DNA of 18,402 bases from JAABYT01 sp041581935 (GTDB taxonomy: Bacteria > Pseudomonadota > Gammaproteobacteria > HK1). Position numbers and translations under genes: made by a program. The DNA is taken from contig JBFICP010000036.1 of NCBI GenBank assembly GCA_041581935.1, positions 1-18,402 on the forward strand, read 5' to 3'. Positions within the stretch are counted from its first letter, which is position 1; every line of letters begins with the position of its first letter. This document shows positions 7,883 to 16,328 of the stretch, in pieces. Under the pieces are notes generated by a model. The model searched no databases and was not told the origin of the DNA. It saw only the letters and a list, made by a program, of their open reading frames with translations.

Positions 7883-10207
7883 TCAATTGCGTAACGGCTT
7901 TCCGGTCTCGAGCATGTGCTCGATGCGCGCCAGGGTCTCCGGACGCTTTACCAGCGACATGAAAGCGCGGCGCTCGACTTCGAGCAGCGCATCCTCGTCG
8001 ACGGTCTCGGTGATGTCGGTGTCGCCGCCGCTCAGCACCTCGGCGAGCGTGTCGCCGATGACGGCATCGTACTCGCTCGCTTTGCCGAGCCGGCGAAAAT
8101 TGTCGATGGCCATGCGAAGTGCCATTCTGGCGGTCGGGCCGGGAAGCGCTGCCTCGGGCGGTTCCGGCGGCACATAATTCTCGGCGAGCGCCAGCAGGCG
8201 CGCTTTCGCGTTCGCCAGCACCCGGTCACGGTTCATGGTGATGCCGTCATCGTGGCGCAGGAAGCGCAGCCGCCGTGCATCCGCGGCCGAGGTCGAGACG
8301 CTCGCCAGGCTGATGGTTTCGAACGCTTGGCTGATGGCCGGCATCGGCCCGCCCGGGCGCCGCTTGTCCTGCCACCAGCGAAGCAGCAGCTCCTTGCAGC
8401 CACCCCAGCCGGGGATCAGCCCGACACCGACCTCGACGAGGCCCATGTAGGTCTCGGCGTGCGCCTCGACCGCGTCGCAATGCAGCAGCACCTCGCATCC
8501 CCCGCCGAGCGCCATGCCCGAAGGCGCGCCGATTACCGGAAACGGCGCGTACTTGAGCGCCCGGTACGCCTGCTGTCCGCCGCGCACGGTGGATTCGATG
8601 TCCCCCCAGGCGGCGGTGTTGGCGGCGAACATGATCAGTCCCAGATTCGCGCCGACCGAGAAATTCGCCGCCTCGTTGTAGATCACCAGCCCCTTGTAGC
8701 GGCCCGGCACGATCTCCAGCGCCTTGCCGATCATATCCAGTATGTCGGGATCGATGGCGTTCATCTTGGAATGAAACTCGAGACAAGCGACGCCGTCGCC
8801 AACGTCCCACAGGCTCGCCGAATCATTGTCCGCAAGCGCCTGCGAGCGAAGCTTCACGTCGGCCAGCAGCTCGATCCCGGGCGCGCGCGCGATGTCGCGA
8901 TAGTCACCGTCGGTGCCGAAGTGCTGGCGACGTCCATCGGCGACGCGATAGAAGGTGCCCTCCCCGACACTGGTGAGAAGCGCAGGCACCGGCTCGCCTT
9001 CGTCGCCCAGCCGATTTGCGAACCACGCTGCCCCCAGCCGATCGATGAGCTCGAACGGTCCGTACGTCCAGTTGTATCCGAGCTTCATGGCCTCGTCGAC
9101 GGCAACGATGTCGTCGGCGATCTCAGGCACCAGGCTCGCGGCATAGGAAAGCGTTTTCGACATGATGCGCCACGCGTACGCGCCGCCCTTGTCCGGGTGC
9201 TCCATGAGCGCGCGCAGGCCTGCGCTTCGACCCGTCTCGATGCTTTCGAGGCGCGCAGACTCGGCATCGCGGTACTCGCCGCTCGCGAGATCGATGGCCT
9301 GCTTGATCCGTTTGCCGCCGTCGCGCTGCAGCCGATAGAAGCCGCCCTTGCCTTTACGACCGGTGTAGCCGTCGGCGATCATCTTCTCGACGAGATCCGG
9401 CACCTCGAAATACTCGCGCATGGGATCGTCGGCGCCGAGCAGACTGTCCATGCTCGCCATGATGTGCGGCATGAGATCGATGCCGACCAGATCCATGAGG
9501 CCGAATACGCCCGTTTTGGGAATTCCCAGCGGCCGGCCGGCCACCGCGTCGGCCTCCTCCACGGTGAGCCCCTGGCGCATCGCCTCGAGAACCGCGCACT
9601 GCAACCAGTAGACGCCGATACGGTTGCCGATGAAGCCCGGCGTGTCCTTGCAATCGACGACACCCTTGCCGAGCGCGCGGTCGCAGAACTCCCGCACTTG
9701 CTCGGTGGCCTCGTCACGGGTAGCCGGTCCCGCGACCAGCTCCAGCAGGCGCATATAGCGCGGCGGATTGAAAAAATGCGTAATGAGAAAATCATGCCGG
9801 AAACTCTCAGGCATTTCTTCGGCGAGGCTGCGCAGCGGAATTGTCGAGGTGTTGGAAGAGACGATGGAGCCCTGCTTACGTACGGCATCCACTTTCCGGT
9901 ACAGATCGCGTTTGACGTCGAGACGTTCGATGACGGCCTCGACGATCCAGTCGGCTCGCGCGAGCATGCCGAGATCGTCTTCCAGATTGCCGACGGTGAT
10001 GCGCCGCGCATTTCGCGGGTCCATGAACGGCGCCGGCTGTGTCTTCAACATTCTCTCGACCGCGCCGGCTGCGACGGCGTTGCGATCCGCGCCACCTTCG
10101 GGGACGATGTCGAGCAGAACGACGTCGAACCCGGCGTTTGCAACCTGCGCGGCAATGCCCGACCCCATGACGCCGGCGCCGAGCACCGCGACGCGATTGA
10201 TGCTCAC
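7883..10207 (-). CDS. fadN: 3-hydroxyacyl-CoA dehydrogenase / enoyl-CoA hydratase fusion, FadN type
   Basis: The protein has 774 residues from the GTG at 10207, which overlaps the TGA of the thiolase gene by four bases (GTGA). The longer frame back to 10255 is only thiolase antiphase sequence. The order is an NAD-binding domain first (AVLGAGVMGSGIAA, glycines at 10, 12 and 15), then the dehydrogenase catalytic His144 and Glu156 (LITHFFNPPRYMRLLELV), then the 3HCDH C-terminal domains (DCKDTPGFIGNRI, GPFELIDRLG). The crotonase domain comes last. In it both hydratase glutamates are present: Glu572 in GGGCEVLL and Glu592 in LVEVGVGLIPGWGG, 20 residues apart as in classical hydratases. This domain order is that of Bacillus FadN and is the reverse of FadB/FadJ of enterics, in which the crotonase domain is N-terminal. 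It performs steps two and three of beta-oxidation in the cytoplasm. Confidence 0.94.
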   Translation of the reverse strand: MSINRVAVLGAGVMGSGIAAQVANAGFDVVLLDIVPEGGADRNAVAAGAVERMLKTQPAPFMDPRNARRITVGNLEDDLGMLARADWIVEAVIERLDVKRDLYRKVDAVRKQGSIVSSNTSTIPLRSLAEEMPESFRHDFLITHFFNPPRYMRLLELVAGPATRDEATEQVREFCDRALGKGVVDCKDTPGFIGNRIGVYWLQCAVLEAMRQGLTVEEADAVAGRPLGIPKTGVFGLMDLVGIDLMPHIMASMDSLLGADDPMREYFEVPDLVEKMIADGYTGRKGKGGFYRLQRDGGKRIKQAIDLASGEYRDAESARLESIETGRSAGLRALMEHPDKGGAYAWRIMSKTLSYAASLVPEIADDIVAVDEAMKLGYNWTYGPFELIDRLGAAWFANRLGDEGEPVPALLTSVGEGTFYRVADGRRQHFGTDGDYRDIARAPGIELLADVKLRSQALADNDSASLWDVGDGVACLEFHSKMNAIDPDILDMIGKALEIVPGRYKGLVIYNEAANFSVGANLGLIMFAANTAAWGDIESTVRGGQQAYRALKYAPFPVIGAPSGMALGGGCEVLLHCDAVEAHAETYMGLVEVGVGLIPGWGGCKELLLRWWQDKRRPGGPMPAISQAFETISLASVSTSAADARRLRFLRHDDGITMNRDRVLANAKARLLALAENYVPPEPPEAALPGPTARMALRMAIDNFRRLGKASEYDAVIGDTLAEVLSGGDTDITETVDEDALLEVERRAFMSLVKRPETLARIEHMLETGKPLRN

Positions 10208-11346
10208 GATATCGCTTCCAGCACCGTGGCAATCCCCTGGCCGCCACCGATGCACTGCGTCGCGAGCGCGTAGCGTTCGCCTTCGCGCTTGAGCAGCGAC
10301 GCCGCCTTGCCGGTGATCCGCGCACCGGTGGCACCGAGCGGGTGACCGATGGCGATGGCACCGCCGTCGATGTTGACCTGCTCATGATCGAGCCCGAGCT
10401 CGCGCATACAGGCCATGGCCTGGACCGCGAACGCCTCGTTGAGCTCGACGACGCCCACGCGATCGAGCTCGATACCGGCGCGGGTCAGCGCCTTTCGGGT
10501 CGCGGCGACGGGTCCGATACCCATGATCTCGGGCGCGCAGCCGGCAACCGCAATGCTCTTGATGCGCGCAAGCGGCTCGAGCCCGTTGTCCTCGGCGTAC
10601 GCTTCGCTGCATACGAGCACCGCGGACGCGCCGTCGGTGAGCGGCGACGAGGTGCCCGCGGTCACGCTTCCGTCGCTCTGAAACGCGGGCTTCAGGCCTG
10701 CGAGGCCCTGCTCGTCGGTATCCGGACGGATACAGCCGTCCTCGGTGACCGCGACGCCCTCGTGGGAGATGGCGACGATCTCGTCGCGCAGCCGCCCGTC
10801 GGCGCGCGCGGCGGCCGCTCTTTTCTGACTGACGATGGCGAACGCTTCCTGCTCGCGGCGCGGAATCTGATACTTCTCGGCGAGATTCTCCGCGGTCTCG
10901 CCCATGGACATGTACGCGGCCGGAAACGTTGCATAGAGCGCCGGATTCGGCATCGGATTGAATCCCGTCATCGGCACCCGCGACATGGATTCCACACCCG
11001 CGCAGACGAAAGCATCCCCGGCATTCATCTGAACCGCGCCGGCCGCGATGTGAATGGACTGCATGGACGACCCGCAGAAGCGGTTGACGGTCGCGCCGGC
11101 AACCGAGAGCGGCAGTATTTCGGAAAGAAAGCCGATGATGCGCCCGACGTTGAAGCCCTGCTCGCCTTCGGGAAACGCGCAGCCGACGATGAGGTCCTCG
11201 ATGTCCTCGGGCTTGACGCCGGTTCGTTCGATCAGCGCCTTGACCACGCGCGCCGCGAGATCGTCCGGACGCACTTTGCTCATCTCGCCCTTCGAGGCAA
11301 ACGTGAACGGTGAACGCGCATAGCCCGCGATAACGACATTCTTCAT
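10204..11346 (-). CDS. fadA: Acetyl-CoA C-acyltransferase (3-ketoacyl-CoA thiolase)
   Basis: The protein has 380 residues from the ATG at 11346, with GGAG at 11356-11359 nine bases upstream. All thiolase active-site parts are present: nucleophile Cys91 in NRFCGSSMQ, the VELNEAF motif, His335 in GGAIAIGHPLGATGAR and the acid/base Cys365 in QCIGGGQG. It cleaves 3-ketoacyl-CoA with CoA to acetyl-CoA and a chain shortened by two carbons, the last step of the cycle. It is the first gene of the operon and is coupled to fadN by a four-base stop/start overlap. Two palindromes lie in the 70 bases upstream. The absence of a separate fadB/fadJ next to it, and the pairing with a FadN-type fusion and a long FadE, parallels the Bacillus fadN-fadA-fadE operon more than the enteric fadBA pair. 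The substrate could also be a branched or cyclic acyl-CoA; chain length is not determinable here. Confidence 0.95.
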   Translation of the reverse strand: MKNVVIAGYARSPFTFASKGEMSKVRPDDLAARVVKALIERTGVKPEDIEDLIVGCAFPEGEQGFNVGRIIGFLSEILPLSVAGATVNRFCGSSMQSIHIAAGAVQMNAGDAFVCAGVESMSRVPMTGFNPMPNPALYATFPAAYMSMGETAENLAEKYQIPRREQEAFAIVSQKRAAAARADGRLRDEIVAISHEGVAVTEDGCIRPDTDEQGLAGLKPAFQSDGSVTAGTSSPLTDGASAVLVCSEAYAEDNGLEPLARIKSIAVAGCAPEIMGIGPVAATRKALTRAGIELDRVGVVELNEAFAVQAMACMRELGLDHEQVNIDGGAIAIGHPLGATGARITGKAASLLKREGERYALATQCIGGGQGIATVLEAIS

Positions 11347-11369
11347 GGACGCATACTCCGAAACTTAAC

Positions 11370-11386
11370 CTGTTACCGTGTTACAG
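11370..11386. promoter_or_regulatory. Candidate operator: 17-bp palindrome upstream of fadA
   Basis: CTGTTAC-CGT-GTTACAG: two seven-base arms match at six of seven positions around a three-base centre. It ends 24 bases before the fadA start codon and also contains a direct repeat TGTTAC (11371-11376 and 11379-11384) with an eight-base period. Size and position fit a TetR-family or similar repressor site, but no regulator gene is in the window. The identification is structural only. Confidence 0.45.
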
Positions 11387-11388
11387 AA

Positions 11389-11412
11389 GTGAACGTGCTC
11401 GCGAACATTCAC
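11389..11412. promoter_or_regulatory. Candidate operator: 24-bp inverted repeat upstream of fadA
   Basis: Arms GTGAACGT (11389-11396) and ACATTCAC (11405-11412) are complementary at seven of eight positions around the spacer GCTCGCGA. It lies two bases beyond the 17-bp palindrome, 43-66 bases upstream of the fadA start, where a promoter or operator would be expected. The half-site TGAATG/CGTTCA recalls the half-sites of the Bacillus TetR-type FadR operator, but the spacing is longer (22 against 18 bases from memory), so identity is unproven. Confidence 0.4.
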
Positions 11413-11538
11413 GAAATGGTCTCCAGATCGACGTCGAACCGGTGTGACATCTGTTGTTCTCGCTGCCAGCGCTTGCGAAACGCTCCCCGAAGCGGTGACA
11501 AAACATGAGGAAGATATCATGGCTTCAGGTCGAGCGAA

Positions 11539-14500
11539 TCACAATGATACCAGGCGCCACTGATCGTCCAGCCGTTTCGACGAAACGCGAAAGGCCGTGC
11601 CCAGCTCCTGGGCGAAGAGTGAGATGCGATACTCTTCGAGCATCCAGCGGTAGCGCTCGAGCTCGGCATCTCTGCGCCCGCGGCTGGCGTGTTGCGCGGC
11701 GCGCGCAGTGAACCGTTTCCACAGGGGTTCGAAATCGGCGAGCTTGCGCGCATCGCCGGCACCGCCCCGGCCCAGCTTGTCGAGGCGAATCCGAACCGCC
11801 TCCAGATAACGCGGGTAGTTCTCGAGAGCCTCGTGCGGAGTGCACAGCACGAAATCCCGAAATACGAGATGCGCCATTTGCTCTTCGATGTCTGCAGCAC
11901 TCGCCGCCGGCAGCCGATCGGCCAGTTCCCGCAGGCGCGAGATCAGAGACCGGTGTGTCTCCAAAATGCGATGAATCAGCCCGGCGAGTGCCTCGATGCC
12001 GGGCCACACAATGGCATCGGCGGCGGCAGCAGCCTGTCGGTAGCTCGCCTCGTCACGAATCGCTGCAGCGCCGGGCATGGCCCGTTCGACGGCTCGGTCG
12101 AGAATCGCGCGCCCGAGCCCGTCACGGGCTGCGTTGCCGACAATGACCGCGTAGTCCGGCGCGGGGGTCAGCATGGCGTGCAGCAGCTCCGTTGCCTCGA
12201 GATGCGGAAGCTTGCGCAAGCGCCTGCGCAGTCCCTGGAAAGCGCTCAGGGCATACAGCCGCCGCACGCCGGCGGCGTGGGCTTGCTCCGCCGCTTCGGC
12301 GCTCGGAAAAAGCTCCAGCGCCGCCGACTCGATGTGGTCCGCGAGCGCCGGATAACCGCGCACAAGCCGTCCATCGACGCGTTCTTCCACCATCACCGGA
12401 ATCGTATTCACGACCCAGTCCCGTAACCCCTCACGGGCATAACCGGGGCGCCTCGCCGTGCTGGACGACGTTTTCGACACTGGAGCCAGGCGTGCCTGAA
12501 GACGCAGAAGATCGCGCCCCTCGCCGAGCACCGAACCGTCGGCATCGAGCACGCGAAAATTCATGAGCAAATACGGGGCGAGCTTCGCCTGCAGGCGCGA
12601 TCGCCGCCAGGCATCTTCCGGCACCTCGACACCTCGGTGACTGCGCAAAAACTCGCGCAGGGCATTCGCGAGCGTTCCGCTTTCGCGCGCGCCCTCATCG
12701 ATGAACTGCCGCGTGCAGTCGGCGAGCGGCAGAAGCTCCCGACGATTCACTTTCGGCAACAGCTTCAACATCGCGAGAACCTTCTCGCCGAGCAAACCCG
12801 GCACCAGCCACTCGAATGCTTCGGCCTTCACCCTCGGGAGGAGCTCGAGCGGGATGGCCAGTGTCACACCGTCGTCGGCGCTGCCCGGATCGAAGCGGTA
12901 GGCGAGCGACATGGCTTGCTGCTCGAACTCGAGCACATCCGGAAAATCCCGCTCTGCGCCTTCGGGCAGGGGGGCCCGCCGGAGGCTTTCGGGATCCATC
13001 AGCATGCTTTGCGGATCTTCGCGCTCGGCACGGCGCCGCCAGGCTTCGAAGCCCTTACTATCGCAGACGTCCTCGGGGATCAGCGCGGAATAAAAGGAGT
13101 AAACGTCCTCGTCGGCCACCAGCACATCCGGGCGCCTGAGCTTGTGCTCGAAGCGGCGGAGCTCGTCCACCACTGCGGCATTGCGCTTCAAAAACTCGGC
13201 GGGAGAGACGAGCGTGCGATCCATGATGGCCGATTGGACGAAGATAGCATGGGCATCGGCGCGGCTGATTGGGGCGAGCCGCACGCGCCGTCGGGGCGTT
13301 ACCGTCAGACCGTGAAGACTCGTCTGCTCGTAGACCATGACCTCGCCGAGACGCGCGTCCCAATGCGCATCGAAATGACTTCGCCGCAGCAGATCGCCGG
13401 CGGTGCGCTCGATCCATTCGGGGCGCACACGCGCTACCTGATGCGCGTACAAGCGGCTGGTTTCGATTAGCTCCGCGGCCACCACCCACCGGGTCTGACG
13501 CTGGGACTGACCCGACTGCGACGAGATGTAAAACGTCGTATCGTGCAGTCCCGTATAAGCGCCCTCGGAACTGCGCATGCCGATGTTGCGCAGCAGGCCG
13601 GCCAGCAGCGCCCGGTGAATCCGCGAGTAGCTGGCCTCGTGACGGCGCGGTCGCAGGCCCATGTGGCGTACGATCTCCCGCAGCTGGCGATGCACCTCCT
13701 GCCATTCCCGCAGACGGGGCAAACTCAGGAATCGCTTGCGGCAGTAGCTTCTCAATCGGCCGGCGCCGAATCCCCGGGTCTCATCGTGAACGGTATCCCA
13801 CACTTTGAGCAGCGCCATGAAATCCGAGCGTTCGTCCTGAAAACGGCGGTGGGCCGTCGCCGCGGCGCTCTCGGCGTCCGCCGGACGCTCGCGGGGATCG
13901 ACGACGCTGAGCGCGCTCGCCAGCACCAGCACCTGCGCGAGGCAGTCGAGCTCCTCGGCGGCGAGAATCATGCGTCCGATGCGCGGGTCGACCGGAAATC
14001 GGGCCAGGCGATTTCCCACCTCGGTCAGCGCGTCGTCGGCGTCGATGGCGCCGAGCTCGCGCAGGAGTCGATGGCCGTCGTTGACGCGGCGCCGGTCCGG
14101 CGCATCCAGGAAGGGAAAGGCGTCGAGATCGTGGATGCCGAGCGCGCGCATCTCGAGCAGCACTGCAGCCAGGTTGGTGCGGCGAATTTCCGGCTCGGTA
14201 AATTCAGGACGTGCAAGATAGCTCTCTTCGCTGTACAGGCGCACGCACACGCCCGGAGCAGTGCGTCCGCAGCGGCCCATGCGTTGATCCGCCGAGGCTC
14301 GCGAAATCGGCTCGATGGGCAGCCGCTGCACGCTCCCGCGTCTCGCGTAGCGGCTGATACGCGCGAGGCCCGGGTCGACGACGTAGCGCACGTCGGGGAC
14401 CGTGATGGAGGTCTCGGCGACATTGGTTGCGAGCACGATGCGCCGCCGGCTGTGCGGCTCGAACAGACGTTGCTGCTGGGAAAGTGGCAGGCGCGCGTAG

Positions 14501-15444
14501 ACCGGTAGGACATCACAGGTGTCGCCCCGCTCGCGGCGCAACCGCTGGCGCAGCTCGCGAATATCCCGCTCGCCGGGCAGGAACACGAGAATATCGCCGG
14601 GCCCCTCGTCACACAGCGCCTCCACGGTGGCGGCGACGTGATCGTGAAGATCGACCTCGCCCTCGACGTCCTCCTCCACAGGCTGGTAGCGCAGCTCCAC
14701 GGGGTAACCGCGCCCCGAGACCTCGATGACCGGCGCGCTGTCGAAGAATTCGGAGAACCGCGCGGTGTCGATGGTGGCGGAGCTGATGATCAACTTGAGC
14801 TCGGGGCGCCGCGCCAGCAACAGCTTTAGGTACCCGAGCAGAAAATCGATATTGAGGCTGCGCTCGTGGGCCTCGTCGATGATGATGGTGTCGTAGGCTT
14901 CGAGGTTGCGGTCCGATTGGATCTCGGCGAGCAGCATGCCGTCGGTCAGCACCTTGAGGTAGCAGTCATCGCCCATGCGCTGATCGAAGCGCAGCTTGTA
15001 GCCGACCTGCTCTCCAAGAGTTGTGCCGAGCTCGCTCGAGATGCGCGCGGCGGTGCTGCGCGCCGCGACCCGTCGCGGCTGGGTGTGGCCGATGAGCCCG
15101 GCGGCACCGCGTCCCACCGAGAGACAGATCTTCGGCAGCTGCGTGGTTTTTCCCGAGCCGGTTTCGCCGCACACGATGACCACAGGATGGGCGCGCAGCG
15201 CTTCGGCGATGGCGTCGACCCGCGCGCTGATCGGCAGGCTTTCCGGAAAGCTCGGGTGCGGCAGCGCGCGATGCCGCTCACGGCGGCGCTTCTCGGATCG
15301 CGCGATTTCCGCGCGCAGCGCGGAAAGCCCCGCCGGCTGGCCGTTGCGCCGGCCGGCGCGACCCTCAAGGGAGTGCAGACGTCTTCTCAGGCGCCGCTGG
15401 TCGGCGAGCATGCACTGCTGAATTCGGGATTCGAGGCTGGCCAT
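11539..15444 (-). CDS. hrpA: ATP-dependent RNA helicase HrpA (DEAH box)
   Basis: The protein has 1301 residues from an ATG, the usual length for full HrpA. No good Shine-Dalgarno precedes the start. Helicase motifs are Walker A GETGSGKTTQ (93-102), Ia TQPRRVAA (121-128), DEAH (190-193) followed by ERS, SAT (222-224), TNVAETSITVP (340-350) and QRMGRCGRT (387-395). The HA2 and OB-fold regions follow (FPVDPRIGRMILAAEELDC and onward), then the long C-terminal HrpA-specific region (DUF3418-like) with PVMVEERVDGRLVRGYPAL and a helical tail. HrpA is a cytoplasmic 3'-to-5' helicase linked in E. coli to mRNA processing of fimbrial transcripts and to rescue of stalled or collided ribosomes. It runs in the same direction as the fad operon but is separated from it by 192 bases holding the candidate fadA operators. 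It diverges from yedK. Nothing in it looks broken. Confidence 0.97.
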   Translation of the reverse strand: MASLESRIQQCMLADQRRLRRRLHSLEGRAGRRNGQPAGLSALRAEIARSEKRRRERHRALPHPSFPESLPISARVDAIAEALRAHPVVIVCGETGSGKTTQLPKICLSVGRGAAGLIGHTQPRRVAARSTAARISSELGTTLGEQVGYKLRFDQRMGDDCYLKVLTDGMLLAEIQSDRNLEAYDTIIIDEAHERSLNIDFLLGYLKLLLARRPELKLIISSATIDTARFSEFFDSAPVIEVSGRGYPVELRYQPVEEDVEGEVDLHDHVAATVEALCDEGPGDILVFLPGERDIRELRQRLRRERGDTCDVLPVYARLPLSQQQRLFEPHSRRRIVLATNVAETSITVPDVRYVVDPGLARISRYARRGSVQRLPIEPISRASADQRMGRCGRTAPGVCVRLYSEESYLARPEFTEPEIRRTNLAAVLLEMRALGIHDLDAFPFLDAPDRRRVNDGHRLLRELGAIDADDALTEVGNRLARFPVDPRIGRMILAAEELDCLAQVLVLASALSVVDPRERPADAESAAATAHRRFQDERSDFMALLKVWDTVHDETRGFGAGRLRSYCRKRFLSLPRLREWQEVHRQLREIVRHMGLRPRRHEASYSRIHRALLAGLLRNIGMRSSEGAYTGLHDTTFYISSQSGQSQRQTRWVVAAELIETSRLYAHQVARVRPEWIERTAGDLLRRSHFDAHWDARLGEVMVYEQTSLHGLTVTPRRRVRLAPISRADAHAIFVQSAIMDRTLVSPAEFLKRNAAVVDELRRFEHKLRRPDVLVADEDVYSFYSALIPEDVCDSKGFEAWRRRAEREDPQSMLMDPESLRRAPLPEGAERDFPDVLEFEQQAMSLAYRFDPGSADDGVTLAIPLELLPRVKAEAFEWLVPGLLGEKVLAMLKLLPKVNRRELLPLADCTRQFIDEGARESGTLANALREFLRSHRGVEVPEDAWRRSRLQAKLAPYLLMNFRVLDADGSVLGEGRDLLRLQARLAPVSKTSSSTARRPGYAREGLRDWVVNTIPVMVEERVDGRLVRGYPALADHIESAALELFPSAEAAEQAHAAGVRRLYALSAFQGLRRRLRKLPHLEATELLHAMLTPAPDYAVIVGNAARDGLGRAILDRAVERAMPGAAAIRDEASYRQAAAAADAIVWPGIEALAGLIHRILETHRSLISRLRELADRLPAASAADIEEQMAHLVFRDFVLCTPHEALENYPRYLEAVRIRLDKLGRGGAGDARKLADFEPLWKRFTARAAQHASRGRRDAELERYRWMLEEYRISLFAQELGTAFRVSSKRLDDQWRLVSL

Positions 15445-15486
15445 CAGGGTCGGCGATCGGCGGCCGATTGCGATACGTTCACTTTA

Positions 15487-15536
15487 GAAGCGGGGTTGCT
15501 CGCGAACCAGGCCGGATGGGCGAGCAAGCCCGCTCC
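15487..15536. repeat. Inverted pair of REP-like units (BIME-like)
   Basis: Left arm GAAGCGGGGTTGCTCGC (15487-15503) and right arm GCGAGCAAGCCCGCTCC (15520-15536) are complementary at 15 of 17 positions around a 16-base spacer. The sequence GGAGCGGGCTTGCTCGC with flanking TGCAG is the type of dispersed extragenic palindrome common in Pseudomonas and related gammaproteobacteria, usually mobilised by RAYT transposases. No RAYT gene is in the window. The pair sits between divergently transcribed hrpA and yedK, 43-92 bases upstream of hrpA and 100-149 bases upstream of yedK, so it lies in the promoter or leader region of both. Most REPs are found downstream of genes. Confidence 0.8.
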
Positions 15537-15635
15537 TGCAGGGGGTTGGTTGTAAAAACCGCAGACGATTCCGTTGCTTGGCGTACTCTGATCGAACTTA
15601 TACCATGCATGCGCAGCCGCTGGGAGGGTGTTTCG

Positions 15636-16313
15636 ATGTGTGGTCGCTACGTGCTCAAGGCAGCGCTCCCCGAAATTGCCCGCATGCTCGGTATGGACGT
15701 GGATCGGGCATTCGAGCCCCGCTACAACATTGCGCCGACGACTCCGGTGCCCGCCTGCAAAATGGACAGCCGAGAGCAAAAGGAGCTCGCACTCATGCGC
15801 TGGGGCCTGATTCCCCGCTGGGCCAAGCAGGCCGACGGCAACTACCTGATGATCAACGCCCGCGCGGAGACCGTTGCCGAGAAGCCCGCCTTCCGCGGGC
15901 CCGTTCGCAACCGGCGTTGTCTGATCCCCGCCGATGGCTACTACGAGTGGAAGTCCATGGAAGGCCGCAAGCAACCATTCTACTTCAGCATGAAGGACGG
16001 GGAGCCCTTCTGCTTCGCAGGGCTGTGGGAACGCTGGCAACCCGCCGACGGCGAGCCCATCGAGTCCTGCGCCATCATCACCACCGCAGCCAACGCCCTG
16101 GGTGCCGAAATTCACCCTCGCATGCCAGTCATCCTGGCTGCGGATAACTACGAGCGGTGGCTCGACCCCCGGGTCACCGAGGCCGAAAAGGTGCTGCCGA
16201 TGCTCGCGCCCTACCCACCCGAATTCATGACGGTCTACCCTGTCAGCACCCTGGTCAACAATGCCCGGGCCGACGAGCCTCGCTGCATTACGCCCCTGGG
16301 GGATCCCGTGTAG
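15636..16313 (+). CDS. yedK: SRAP domain protein YedK/HMCES (abasic-site DNA-protein crosslink)
   Basis: The protein has 225 residues. The start is fixed by chemistry: ATG is followed directly by TGT, so removal of Met exposes the catalytic Cys2 needed for the thiazolidine link to abasic sites. A GGAGG at 15623-15627 sits eight bases upstream. The frame is open further upstream (to 15468) through the REP pair, but that extension would bury Cys2 and is rejected. Other SRAP residues are Asn74 (MINARAET), Glu104 (ADGYYEWK) and His160 (AEIHPRMP), with the RYNIAPT and MRWGLIPRWA motifs. The protein shields abasic sites in single-stranded DNA by covalent attachment. No lexA-like box was recognised upstream. 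The stop TAG lies in a REP-like TAGGAGCGCG, and the next gene begins 15 bases later. Confidence 0.96.
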   Translation: MCGRYVLKAALPEIARMLGMDVDRAFEPRYNIAPTTPVPACKMDSREQKELALMRWGLIPRWAKQADGNYLMINARAETVAEKPAFRGPVRNRRCLIPADGYYEWKSMEGRKQPFYFSMKDGEPFCFAGLWERWQPADGEPIESCAIITTAANALGAEIHPRMPVILAADNYERWLDPRVTEAEKVLPMLAPYPPEFMTVYPVSTLVNNARADEPRCITPLGDPV

Positions 16314-16323
16314 GAGCGCGAGG
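16311..16323 (+). promoter_or_regulatory. Stop codon of yedK merged with REP-like TAGGAGCGCG and a ribosome binding site
   Basis: The yedK stop TAG begins TAGGAGCGCGAGG. GGAG (16313-16316) and GAGG (16320-16323) both read as Shine-Dalgarno sequences for the ATG at 16329; GAGG has the better spacing of five bases. The first ten bases are identical to those starting at the stop codon of the next gene (17151-17160). Confidence 0.5.
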
Positions 16324-16328
16324 CCACG

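Noticed and set aside
7916..10273. A 785-codon open frame on the plus strand, antisense to fadN along its whole length
   Set aside because: Its translation is arginine- and histidine-rich without recognisable motifs; it mirrors the GC-rich codon bias of fadN, whose family motifs are intact.
15574..15604. Promoter-like TTGCTT - 19 bases - TATACC upstream of yedK
   Set aside because: Spacing and matches are weak; chance occurrence cannot be excluded.
15468..15635. Upstream extension of yedK through the REP-like pair
   Set aside because: SRAP proteins need Cys at position 2; ATG-TGT at 15636 with GGAGG eight bases upstream fits, while the extension would bury the cysteine.
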